33,369 nucleotides of DNA from positions 3,930 to 37,298 of the forward strand of contig DBZY01000071.1 of assembly GCA_002311835.1 (NCBI GenBank). The letters run 5' to 3'. Shown piece by piece: positions 1 to 6,376 of the stretch. The translations under genes were made by a program, and so were the position numbers. Source of the DNA: Proteobacteria bacterium UBA1148 (GTDB lineage Bacteria; Pseudomonadota; Gammaproteobacteria; Steroidobacterales; Rariloculaceae). Under the pieces are notes generated by a model, which had not been told where the DNA came from, made no database searches, and saw only the letters and a program-made list of their open reading frames with translations. Every line of letters begins with the position of its first letter. The stretch's first letter is position 1.

Positions 1-86
1 CCTCCCTATCTGGCTCAGATCAATCCTAACAGGATTTGTGTAGGTAATTCGATACTCAGCAGAAGGGAGGGAGCTATCTAAGATAG
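1..86. other. Left-edge DNA with no assignable gene
   Basis: This edge lies downstream of the minus-strand operon that ends at 87. Two plus-strand frames are open from base 1, one to a TAG at 41-43 and one to a TAA at 79-81. Either could be the tail of a gene lying outside the window, but neither is long enough to identify. No terminator with a T-run is visible. Confidence 0.3.
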
Positions 87-557
87 TTATGGGAAACCGA
101 TCAGCCGTCCTCCCAACGCGACGATAATCCACAGCAATATTGAAGTGAATGCTACTGACTTACTTGACAACCTCGTCCGCTCGTTATCCATAACCACACG
201 ACGGTGAATCGTAAAGGTGAAAATAATTACAGCTACCAGAGCTGTCAGTTTTATCCAGAAAGGGGCAAGGTAGTAATATTTTGTTGCGAAGCAGAGGAAC
301 AGTAGTAGCCCAGTTGCGAGCATGATTAGGATACCAACAAGTAGTAACCGTTCGGCGTTGCGTGCTAGTTGTACAGTAGGTTGATGTGACAGACCAAATC
401 CCAGGAGATGTAGATCAACAATCAGCACGGAGCCGCCAATTGTCACCAACCCAAAAAGATGTATGGTTGCTATGACTGGGAAAAGCCAAGGTGAACTGCG
501 CATCTCAACCAGTAAGGGTGAGTACTCAAGCCAGTAGAAGAATTCTAGTAACGACAT
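87..557 (-). CDS. DUF6644-type integral membrane protein (second copy)
   Basis: This inner-membrane protein of 156 residues has four hydrophobic helices and no known reaction. I chose the ATG at 557 because it overlaps the stop of the upstream gene as TAATG, a typical translational-coupling arrangement. An in-frame start 20 residues further upstream adds a polar, basic stretch and looks wrong. The block 'TIH..G....IVDL.LLG' matches the same block in the neighbouring paralogue, including a His inside a membrane helix. A second His-Arg-Arg sits at the end of a later helix. From memory of the family, both proteins fit DUF6644, whose members are small four-helix proteins often found beside DUF6152. 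It is the last gene of a seven-gene operon. A role in electron or metal transfer is possible because of the buried His, but that is speculation. Confidence 0.8.
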   Translation of the reverse strand: MSLLEFFYWLEYSPLLVEMRSSPWLFPVIATIHLFGLVTIGGSVLIVDLHLLGFGLSHQPTVQLARNAERLLLVGILIMLATGLLLFLCFATKYYYLAPFWIKLTALVAVIIFTFTIHRRVVMDNERTRLSSKSVAFTSILLWIIVALGGRLIGFP

Positions 558-1060
558 TAGTCGAACCAGTACTGTTGATACGGGATCATTCGCCCGGCGG
601 TGATGATAGCAGCCCAAAGAACAATTCCTGCTCCACCCGCGAGCCTAATTTTTATAGGAGGCGCAGGGTCAAGATCCCACTCGGAGATACTGCGAGACAG
701 TATTTTAAAGAAAATCCAAATATTGACACCTGCCAAGACAAGCATTCCCATTTTGGCGCGAAAGAATAAATTCTCGTACTTATCTACGGGCGACGCATAG
801 AACATGAGTGAGCCAGAACCGACCATTACTATAAACCCTGTAATAATCCAGGGAGCAAGTCTCGTGATCATTTCGGATACGGACACATTCCGCATCGTTG
901 CGCCCAGAAGACGGAGATCTACGATCAAGGACATCCCGACAAACACGCACAACGTTAGGACATGAACTGTCAAGACGATGAGATACATGTAGCGCGATTC
1001 GTGGAGCGCGATGCTCCCCGACGTTTCCGCCAGCCACTCTAGAAAGCTAAGAAATGACAT
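557..1060 (-). CDS. DUF6644 family integral membrane protein (first copy)
   Basis: This 167-residue protein has four predicted membrane helices, at roughly residues 25-50, 68-90, 102-120 and 137-157. The N-terminus reads as a short amphipathic segment with 'ALHESRYMY', then a helix carrying His in 'TVHVLTL', then 'SLIVDLRLLG'. A conserved-looking segment 'WDLDPAPP' lies before the last helix, which is followed by 'GRMI'. These are features I associate with DUF6644. It is 73 bases downstream of a DUF6152 gene and overlaps the next paralogue by one base. No strong ribosome site precedes the ATG at 1060, so the exact start is less certain than the reading frame. The function of the family is unknown. 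The helix His residues could bind heme or copper, by loose analogy with CopD or cytochrome b561 folds, but the sequence alone does not prove it. Confidence 0.87.
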   Translation of the reverse strand: MSFLSFLEWLAETSGSIALHESRYMYLIVLTVHVLTLCVFVGMSLIVDLRLLGATMRNVSVSEMITRLAPWIITGFIVMVGSGSLMFYASPVDKYENLFFRAKMGMLVLAGVNIWIFFKILSRSISEWDLDPAPPIKIRLAGGAGIVLWAAIITAGRMIPYQQYWFD

Positions 1061-1133
1061 GGTTTCGACAATGCGAAATCATGTCGCTGATGAAACGCCT
1101 ACTTGAGAAAAGATCTCAGAGCGGCTGTGACAA

Positions 1134-1562
1134 TCAGCGATTATTTGGTCGTGGGTTACCGTCGGCGCCGGGTGCTGATCCACCCATAAATATCTTTCGT
1201 CCGTCAAGGTACTCAAAGAAAACGGCAACGCCTTTGCTCTCGCCACTCTTTGCTTGATAAGCAAAGACCTTTATCTCTGATCCCACGGGCAGAGTGTCTT
1301 TGCTGATGCCGTTCCGGAAGAGGTTGACGGGAGGGCCTCCCTCAAAGCCCCAGTTGGTGACTGTGCCATCTTCATTCGTCACATCCACCCAGAGCCACGA
1401 GTGGGGATTTGTCAATTCCACCTTGGTAACCACACCTTCCATATTAAGTGGGCTATTTTCATCATAGGCGGCTGCAAATGAATGATGCGCTAGCGATGGC
1501 AAAGACAGTAGCAGTGACATTCCGCCAATAACCTTTAGGACCAGTCCGATAATTGTCTTCAT
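1134..1562 (-). CDS. DUF6152 family secreted protein (copy 1)
   Basis: This is a small periplasmic protein of 142 residues. A Sec signal peptide runs to about residue 25 and ends 'SLA', which leaves His-His (26-27) at the predicted mature N-terminus. The mature part is beta-rich, with 'TNPHSWLWVDV' (His at 54), a Trp-containing strand near 'TNWGFEGG', and a final strand before a Pro/Asn-rich tail. The pattern HH, then [FY]D, then P, then NPH is the DUF6152 signature as I know it, and it recurs in the two other copies in this window. The start has a good GGGGGAG ribosome site seven bases upstream. It lies 20 bases after an SGIW-type gene and before two DUF6644 genes. No enzymatic function is known. 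An N-terminal His together with the NPH His makes a metal site conceivable. Confidence 0.88.
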   Translation of the reverse strand: MKTIIGLVLKVIGGMSLLLSLPSLAHHSFAAAYDENSPLNMEGVVTKVELTNPHSWLWVDVTNEDGTVTNWGFEGGPPVNLFRNGISKDTLPVGSEIKVFAYQAKSGESKGVAVFFEYLDGRKIFMGGSAPGADGNPRPNNR

Positions 1563-1582
1563 GGCCTTTCTCCCCCCTATCG

Positions 1583-2848
1583 TTACTCGGCTTGTTGAGC
1601 CGTTTGATATTCTGCTGCTCGGGCTCTCGCCCCTCTCAGCACGTTAATGATGCCATAGTTTTGCTCGTGGCACGCAAATTCGAACAATCCTGACGGGTCC
1701 ATCATAGGCCATGGCACTTCTATGCTCCATGGAGCCTCCCAAGTGGTGGGATCCAACATTGTGGCTTCGTAGAGGAGTGTGTCGTCAGTAGCCCGAGTGA
1801 AACGCTCCGTCAGGTGTAGATTACTGCTAGTACCGTTCCACTTGCGCCTATCATGGAAACCCGTGGTTTCTACTACCAAAGTGTCGTTTTCCCAGTGAGC
1901 GCGAGAGTCTCCTAGGTAACTGCGAACAGCTTTAGGCGCGTGCGGGGATCCGTCTAAGTGAAAGATTCGCACATCGCTGTTGGCTTGGGTGATGAGAATG
2001 ACGTAATCCGGAGTTTGTATGATCTGAGATTCCCCAGTGTTTTGTAGAAAGGGCACGCGTGGCGGCCCTTGGTTCCCCTGGATACAACGCTCGTACAAGC
2101 CTCTGGACTCCAGCGTGTAACGCCGAGCTTGTTCTTGGCGTCTTACTTCCCCCTCAGGCGTTAGAGCAGGGACCTTTCCGTCCGGAGGAGCAACGATGAG
2201 TGACGTCCGTCGGTTCGGTCGGATTGGACTTTGCCAGTTATCCATCCCAAACTCAGTCCAGTCGTAGTGCACGGTGGCCGGATCTACGGAAGCATCTCGG
2301 GTTGCCCATTGAATGAATGCTCCTACAGCCTCCTCTGGTGAGTACAATGGTTTTCCTGCGTACTCATCGGGGCGTTCTAATGGAACGTAGGCCACATTCA
2401 GCCAGTAGCCTGTTAGATCCGGATCACCCCAGGGGGTCCGGGGTGATTTCTGTAGGGGGACGGTCGGATCCCACATGCGCTGAGTAGCTTCCGCAACGAA
2501 TCCTTCAGCCTCATCCTGGAAGTAGGCATAGGTTGATTCAGAGGTATGTGGTGATGCGGCCCGCGCCGCCTCCACGGTTTTTTCTGATCCCTGGTTAATT
2601 AATGCGGATGGCGGTGGAGATTGCCCTACTGCAGTATTGAGGTAACCGTGGCGTTCGTCATACTCGATCTGTGCCTGTCGTTGTGCTGCGGTTGTAGGCT
2701 CCTCAGTTCTCTTTGATTCTTGGTTAATTAGCGTGGACGTTGATGGAGATTGACCTACCGCAGGCGCTAACATCAGCAATGCCAATGTCATCGGCAGGAT
2801 CGCAGAATTTGCCCTAACTTTGGATCTACTAGATACCTTGCCCCCCAT
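1583..2848 (-). CDS. Secreted SGIW-type protein, long subtype with N-terminal internal duplication
   Basis: This is a 421-residue exported protein with a signal peptide to about residue 33 ('LAPAVGQ'). The conserved core begins only at residue 138 with 'TPWGDPDLTGYW' followed by 'PLERPDEY'. Then come 'NRRTSLIVAPPDGKVP', a Cys in 'ERCIQGN', the strand motif 'HWENDTLVVETTGFH' and 'ERFTR', and near the C-terminus a second Cys in 'FACHEQNYG'. The closest relative in the window is the plus-strand gene at 18757-19923, where the core starts at residue 29. The present protein therefore carries about 110 extra residues, part of which is a tandem duplication of the 'VGQSP..S.LINQ' segment. AGGAGT lies just upstream of the ATG. 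It is nine bases after the preceding SGIW gene in the operon. The family is common in uncultured Gammaproteobacteria and Acidobacteria. No reaction is known. Confidence 0.78.
   Translation of the reverse strand: MGGKVSSRSKVRANSAILPMTLALLMLAPAVGQSPSTSTLINQESKRTEEPTTAAQRQAQIEYDERHGYLNTAVGQSPPPSALINQGSEKTVEAARAASPHTSESTYAYFQDEAEGFVAEATQRMWDPTVPLQKSPRTPWGDPDLTGYWLNVAYVPLERPDEYAGKPLYSPEEAVGAFIQWATRDASVDPATVHYDWTEFGMDNWQSPIRPNRRTSLIVAPPDGKVPALTPEGEVRRQEQARRYTLESRGLYERCIQGNQGPPRVPFLQNTGESQIIQTPDYVILITQANSDVRIFHLDGSPHAPKAVRSYLGDSRAHWENDTLVVETTGFHDRRKWNGTSSNLHLTERFTRATDDTLLYEATMLDPTTWEAPWSIEVPWPMMDPSGLFEFACHEQNYGIINVLRGARARAAEYQTAQQAE
2564..2629 (-). repeat. Intragenic direct repeat, copy 2
   Basis: This stretch encodes residues 74-95 of the long SGIW protein ('VGQSPPPSALINQGSEK' and following). 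It mirrors the copy at 2693-2758, which encodes residues 31-52, with an offset of 129 bases (43 codons). The copies have diverged in sequence but keep VGQSP, LINQ, Ser, and an acidic/Thr tail. Confidence 0.6.
2693..2758 (-). repeat. Intragenic direct repeat, copy 1
   Basis: This stretch encodes residues 31-52 of the long SGIW protein ('VGQSPSTSTLINQESKR' and following), at the signal-peptide cleavage region. It pairs with the copy at 2564-2629. The duplication lies wholly in the low-complexity linker before the conserved core. Confidence 0.6.
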
Positions 2849-2857
2849 CTAACACTC

Positions 2858-3733
2858 CTATGGGTCGTTACCCACTTCTTCCTCATAAAATCCAAGTGGC
2901 CCGTACATCATAAGTTCTACTATAGGTACGCAGTTAAACTCTTTCAGCTCAGCGTTTTCTTCTACGTGTCGATAAAGCGTGAAACTCATATCCCAGGGGC
3001 GCGTGAACACATTCGAGTCTTCAATCGTTGCTTCATACCTCATATGGTAAGGACTGAGAGGAGTCCATCGTTCAACAACGTGTAGGGAATCGCTAGCGAA
3101 ATTACCTTCACGATCAAACCAGGTGTGTTCATTGAAGCCTTGAATATCCACAACTAAGGTATTGTCTTCCCAGCGCCCATTTGACGTTCCCATCCAGGAT
3201 GCATCTAGTGCTGGTCGTTCTGAGTCCATGTAGACACTCCGGTAGGCGCCTTTGTACTCGTACACAATGATGATTTGCTCAGGAGTTTGGAATATCTGGA
3301 ACGGGTAAGGCATATAGTTTGCGCGCGGCACTCCGGCGCGGAAACATTGCAGCTCGGGATCGCCAGTGTCAAAACGGCTGGGGTCATTGGTGACATTTAC
3401 AGTTGCCCGCCCCGCATAGTTTTCTTGCTGCTCGATTGCAGCCCACTCCTGGTAAGGTAATTCATTCCCTTCCACGATACCGAATCCTGCTCGTCCGGCA
3501 CCCCATGCGCCTAAGATTTCCGCATAGGGCCCAGATTGCACCGGATGAGAAAGGATGTTCCAGTTCGCTGTAGTAAAGGATTGCCATATCCCAGATAAAT
3601 CTGGTGTGCCATGTTCCGTACGAGGCGGTGTATAAGGCGGAAATAATTCATCTGCCTCTTGGGCGACCACAGAGCTGGTGAAAAAAGTAACTATCGCCGC
3701 AGCAATTGCTTTCGTTATTCGTAGGTTTTTCAA
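2858..3733 (-). CDS. Secreted SGIW-type protein, NW/VEGNE subtype
   Basis: This exported protein has about 291 residues. A signal peptide ends near 'SSVVAQ', followed by 'TPDLSGIW' and 'ANWNILSH'. Next come 'GIVEGNELPYQEWA', a Cys in 'LQCFRAGVPRANYMPYPFQI', the strand motif 'GRWEDNTLVVDIQGFN', 'HVVERW', 'FTRPWDMS', and a late Cys in 'EFNCV'. It is the counterpart of the protein at 20458-21435, with which it shares nearly every block. I prefer a TTG start at 3733 because GGGGAG lies eight bases upstream. The alternative GTG at 3742 would sit directly on that ribosome site. It lies seven to sixteen bases after the preceding operon gene. The family is secreted and of unknown function. The two Cys could form a disulfide in the periplasm. 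Confidence 0.76.
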   Translation of the reverse strand: MKNLRITKAIAAAIVTFFTSSVVAQEADELFPPYTPPRTEHGTPDLSGIWQSFTTANWNILSHPVQSGPYAEILGAWGAGRAGFGIVEGNELPYQEWAAIEQQENYAGRATVNVTNDPSRFDTGDPELQCFRAGVPRANYMPYPFQIFQTPEQIIIVYEYKGAYRSVYMDSERPALDASWMGTSNGRWEDNTLVVDIQGFNEHTWFDREGNFASDSLHVVERWTPLSPYHMRYEATIEDSNVFTRPWDMSFTLYRHVEENAELKEFNCVPIVELMMYGPLGFYEEEVGNDP

Positions 3734-3749
3734 GATATTCACTCCCCAG

Positions 3750-4553
3750 CTAATTTTCTCTATTTTTGAGTGTATCGATAAAATTCATGGGTGCACACAT
3801 TAGATCCGTGACTCCTGAGAATAATCCGTGCCATCCAAAGTAGGTAATCCTCTCCGGAGGCTCACGTTTAAAGATTCTTGTTTCTGCAACCCAGGGTTCC
3901 GTGTAGTACGCGGTGTCGTATAGCGTCATATCGTGTTGGATCGTATCGGCCTCGACTCTCTTGTAGCGCTCTTCTACGCGGGCGCCGGGACTTTTAACGT
4001 GGCCTGTCATGTCAAGCCACGCCCGCTCGTCCAGACCTACTGTGGTAACAATCAATTCGTCACCTTGCCACCGGGCAACCGAATGCCCATACCAAGAAGG
4101 GCCAATATTATCGAGATCTTCGCCCGCGGGCAGCGCTCGACCGTCCATCCACATTTCACGCAGTGTCCGGTCCCGCTGTAGGAGCTGTAATATCCTGCCC
4201 TCAAGATAGATGATCTCAAACAATCGGACATTTGTATCGTACAGAGTACGAGGAAAGCCTCTTGGATTACAGGTAAAGGTTGGGTCATTCGAAAGCGCTG
4301 GATCGGACGCCGCTTTCACCCTGGGATCATCGCTTTCGGTGGGGATATTCTGCAGGTAAAGGGCTAAGCCCTCTGGTGTCATGGGCGGCATGTTGGGTCC
4401 AAACGGAACTTCGCCTCCGCCCCCGCCAACACCCCCCCAAATACCGGACAGATCGCGAGGATCAAATGCCATGTTTTGACCAACGGCGGCCGATGAGAGT
4501 GCATACAAAAGAGTGAGAGTTGTCCATGCGATGAGGCAGTATTTATATTTCAT
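3750..4553 (-). CDS. Secreted SGIW-type protein, short Gly-rich subtype
   Basis: This exported protein of 267 residues has a signal peptide ending 'SAAVGQ', then 'DPRDLSGIW' directly followed by a run of glycines ('GGVGGGGGE'). Later features are a Cys in 'FTCNPRGFPRTLYDTNVRLFEI', 'RTLREMWMDGR', the strand motif 'ARWQGDELIVTTVGL', 'ERYKR', 'YTEPW', and a late Cys in 'DLMCAP'. The block order is the same as in the other four SGIW proteins here, so it is a divergent paralogue. The ATG at 4553 is chosen because it starts a clean signal peptide. An upstream in-frame ATG would overlap the preceding gene and add 31 unlikely residues. It starts 13 bases after the DUF6152 gene. Function unknown. Confidence 0.76.
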   Translation of the reverse strand: MKYKYCLIAWTTLTLLYALSSAAVGQNMAFDPRDLSGIWGGVGGGGGEVPFGPNMPPMTPEGLALYLQNIPTESDDPRVKAASDPALSNDPTFTCNPRGFPRTLYDTNVRLFEIIYLEGRILQLLQRDRTLREMWMDGRALPAGEDLDNIGPSWYGHSVARWQGDELIVTTVGLDERAWLDMTGHVKSPGARVEERYKRVEADTIQHDMTLYDTAYYTEPWVAETRIFKREPPERITYFGWHGLFSGVTDLMCAPMNFIDTLKNREN

Positions 4554-4566
4554 AACGTTACCCGAA

Positions 4567-4956
4567 TCAGTCCACTGTGGCACCGCGGACAAAGACCTCG
4601 CTGCTATCGGCAAGAATGAATTTTTCACAGAGTCCGGAAGCATCACCCGAAGTGCTTGGATTCACAACCGCTGTTACCTCTTGCCCAGGCTGTAGCGTAT
4701 TACGGTGATAACCCATTCGAGCCAGAGTGTGTACATTGCTATGTTCGATGATCCAGGTCACTACTTTTCTATCCTCTCCAATAACATCAACAAGAATAGC
4801 GATATGGGGATTGCGCCAAAACACTTCCTTGACAGTACCCTCAAGTTTAATTGGGGAGTCCATATCATAACGATCGCCTCTGCCGTGATGGGCAGGAAGC
4901 CTTTCGCTGAGGAAAAGAGCAGTGAGCAAAGCGATTAGTACGAATAATGGTCTCAT
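4567..4956 (-). CDS. DUF6152 family secreted protein (copy 2), first gene of the operon
   Basis: This is a 129-residue periplasmic protein. Its signal peptide ends 'RLPA', leaving His-His at residues 23-24 as the predicted mature N-terminus. It keeps the family spacing: 'RYDMDSPIKLEGTV', then 'WRNPHIAILVDV' with His at 51, 'VVTWIIEHSN', and 'LQPGQEV'. It differs from the other two copies by having a Cys near residue 110 ('GLCEKF') and a short C-terminus. The ribosome site is GAGG five bases before the ATG. It is the promoter-proximal gene of the operon that runs down to base 87. Its product and the second DUF6152 protein encoded downstream would be made together, perhaps as partners or as proteins with different clients. 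That is inference. No function is known for the family. Confidence 0.83.
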   Translation of the reverse strand: MRPLFVLIALLTALFLSERLPAHHGRGDRYDMDSPIKLEGTVKEVFWRNPHIAILVDVIGEDRKVVTWIIEHSNVHTLARMGYHRNTLQPGQEVTAVVNPSTSGDASGLCEKFILADSSEVFVRGATVD

Positions 4957-5169
4957 TCCTCCCTCATTTTATAGTTCTGTAGAGATTTGACTGAGAGGTG
5001 TACGCACCTTATTAAAGCATATTTCGATTCAATAGACAGGTGCCCACGGTAGTCTCCTTAAGGCTCTTTGGTAAGAGTATGTAGGAGTTTTATCGTTTTC
5101 TTTTTGTAATAGGAGACAGGTGTGCTAAAGGAATTTTAAATCTTACTGTTGAACACTAATAATTCTGAT
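4957..5169 (-). promoter_or_regulatory. Intergenic leader of the DUF6152/SGIW operon
   Basis: This 213-base AT-rich gap must hold the promoter of the seven-gene operon, because the next upstream gene ends at 5170. I see no convincing -35/-10 pair. A short hairpin AGGTG-TACG-CACCT lies at 4996-5009, and the nonamer AGACAGGTG occurs twice, at 5034 and 5114. Either could be a protein-binding site, or they may be chance. Confidence 0.35.
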
Positions 5170-5436
5170 TTACTCACTGAATTGGACTGCTACATTTTCC
5201 ATGGCATCCACAACCTGGTCGTAAATCGATGACATCAAGGTCTCTTCATCTTGCGATAGGTCCGAATCGTCAATGACTTGCGCTAGACAGGTGAGATATT
5301 CATTTGCAGCTGCCATATAAGAGCGGATTTCCACTTGTTCCGCACCCATTTCATTCATTGTTGCTACCTGGCCATCAGGGATAGCTAGAATTTCCGGAGG
5401 AACACAGTGTTCAGCGATCTGCGCAACGCCGGGCAT
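5170..5436 (-). CDS. Small Cys-pair protein, possibly the detached C-terminal domain of the upstream isomerase
   Basis: This 88-residue ORF carries 'CVPPEILAIPDG', 'ATMNEM', 'RSYMAAANEYLTC', then an acidic helical tail. Cys11 and Cys50 could form a disulfide. The pattern Cys-x-x-P...IPDG...EM...Y...YL-x-C is one I associate with exported proteins of Gammaproteobacteria, yet this ORF has no signal peptide of its own. It lies in the same reading frame as the upstream isomerase gene, separated only by that gene's TAA and four sense codons (Asn-Gln-Ala-Ile) before its ATG. It may be translated from its own weak start, reached by stop readthrough, or be the C-terminus of a gene broken by one nonsense change. 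I cannot tell which. Confidence 0.6.
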   Translation of the reverse strand: MPGVAQIAEHCVPPEILAIPDGQVATMNEMGAEQVEIRSYMAAANEYLTCLAQVIDDSDLSQDEETLMSSIYDQVVDAMENVAVQFSE

Positions 5437-5448
5437 TATGGCCTGGTT

Positions 5449-6309
5449 TTATTGGGCTTCTTCGGGAGCTAATGTTAGATAAGTTTCCAGGGCATCCGCA
5501 TAACCTAGATGAGTGTCTTCTGCGGTGCGCAAGTACTCTTCCAGAGATGCCAGTGCGGCAACTTCATTATCAATTGCTATGGCTGCTTGGGACTCCACGA
5601 TAAGCAGGGATGGATCCATTGGTAAACAGGCGCTTCTGTATTGGTTTATCCATCTGAATGCTGCTGCCTGGTCATTAGTAGTCAGCGCGTTATTGATCTG
5701 CGTTCTGATTAGTTCATTACGTTCTGTGTAGAGGGCATCGCTGAACTGTTCTTCATTCAGGCGGGTAACCGAGCTAATAGATATAAGTGGATCGGGGACG
5801 TCCGAGGAAAACTCGCCATTAGCACCAGTCGGGAGTTCAGCGATTTCATCAATGAGGTATAGACCTTCGATTACCTTCCCAAAAACTGTGTAACCGGGTG
5901 TTCGGCGGGTGGCGTCAAGCCTGTAATTGTCCACAAGGTTTACGAAAAACTGGGAAGACGCGGAGTCTGGATCACTGGTTCTGGCTGCCGCTATGGTACC
6001 CCTATCATTTCTGCGACCATTTCTGGATTCATTGGGCACGGTTCCGACAGGTTGTTTCTTTTTCAACTCACGGTTAAAGCCACCACCCTGTACAACAAAC
6101 CCCTTAATTGCACGATGAAATACTGTACCTCCATAGAAACCTCGATCAGTATAATTTAGGAAATTTTCTACATGTTGAGGGGCATCTTCATCGAAGAGTT
6201 CTATAACAACGCGACCGACATCCGTGCACATCACAATGTTGGTTGCATTTACAGATGAAGCCCAACTCAGTGCGGTGAGTAAAACAAAGAATCTAACCTC
6301 TCGCAGCAT
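5449..6309 (-). CDS. Periplasmic cyclophilin-type peptidyl-prolyl cis-trans isomerase
   Basis: This enzyme would catalyse cis-trans isomerisation of prolyl bonds during folding of exported proteins. The protein of about 286 residues begins with a Sec signal ('FFVLLTALSWASSVNA'). The cyclophilin core follows: 'GRVVIELFDEDAP', 'NFLNYTDRGFYGGTVFHR' with the catalytic Arg, 'GFVVQGGGF', 'SASSQFFVNLVDN', and 'YTVFGKVIEG'. After about residue 195 there is an extra helical region of about 95 residues, outside the fold. The ATG at 6309 gives a compact signal peptide. A TTG at 6324 is an alternative. Ribosome signals are weak for both. The stop at 5449 is followed in frame by the small Cys-pair ORF, so the natural protein may once have been longer, or may still be. 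Confidence 0.88.
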   Translation of the reverse strand: MLREVRFFVLLTALSWASSVNATNIVMCTDVGRVVIELFDEDAPQHVENFLNYTDRGFYGGTVFHRAIKGFVVQGGGFNRELKKKQPVGTVPNESRNGRRNDRGTIAAARTSDPDSASSQFFVNLVDNYRLDATRRTPGYTVFGKVIEGLYLIDEIAELPTGANGEFSSDVPDPLISISSVTRLNEEQFSDALYTERNELIRTQINNALTTNDQAAAFRWINQYRSACLPMDPSLLIVESQAAIAIDNEVAALASLEEYLRTAEDTHLGYADALETYLTLAPEEAQ

Positions 6310-6376
6310 ACTGTGATCTACCAACTAGTTGTGTAAGGGCAGGTGTTATATAGGGCTTGCCTAGTAAAACTGTCAA

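Noticed and set aside
1..70. Inverted repeat CCTCCCT at 1-7 and AGGGAGG at 64-70
   Set aside because: The arms are separated by 56 bases, and AGGGAGG resembles ribosome-site sequence, so a hairpin or attachment-site reading is unsupported.
491..769. Plus-strand open frame of 92 codons over the DUF6644 genes
   Set aside because: It is antisense to two well-supported membrane proteins and low in plausible protein features.
5034..5122. Nonamer AGACAGGTG repeated 80 bases apart
   Set aside because: Only two copies, no symmetry and no promoter elements beside them, so chance cannot be excluded.
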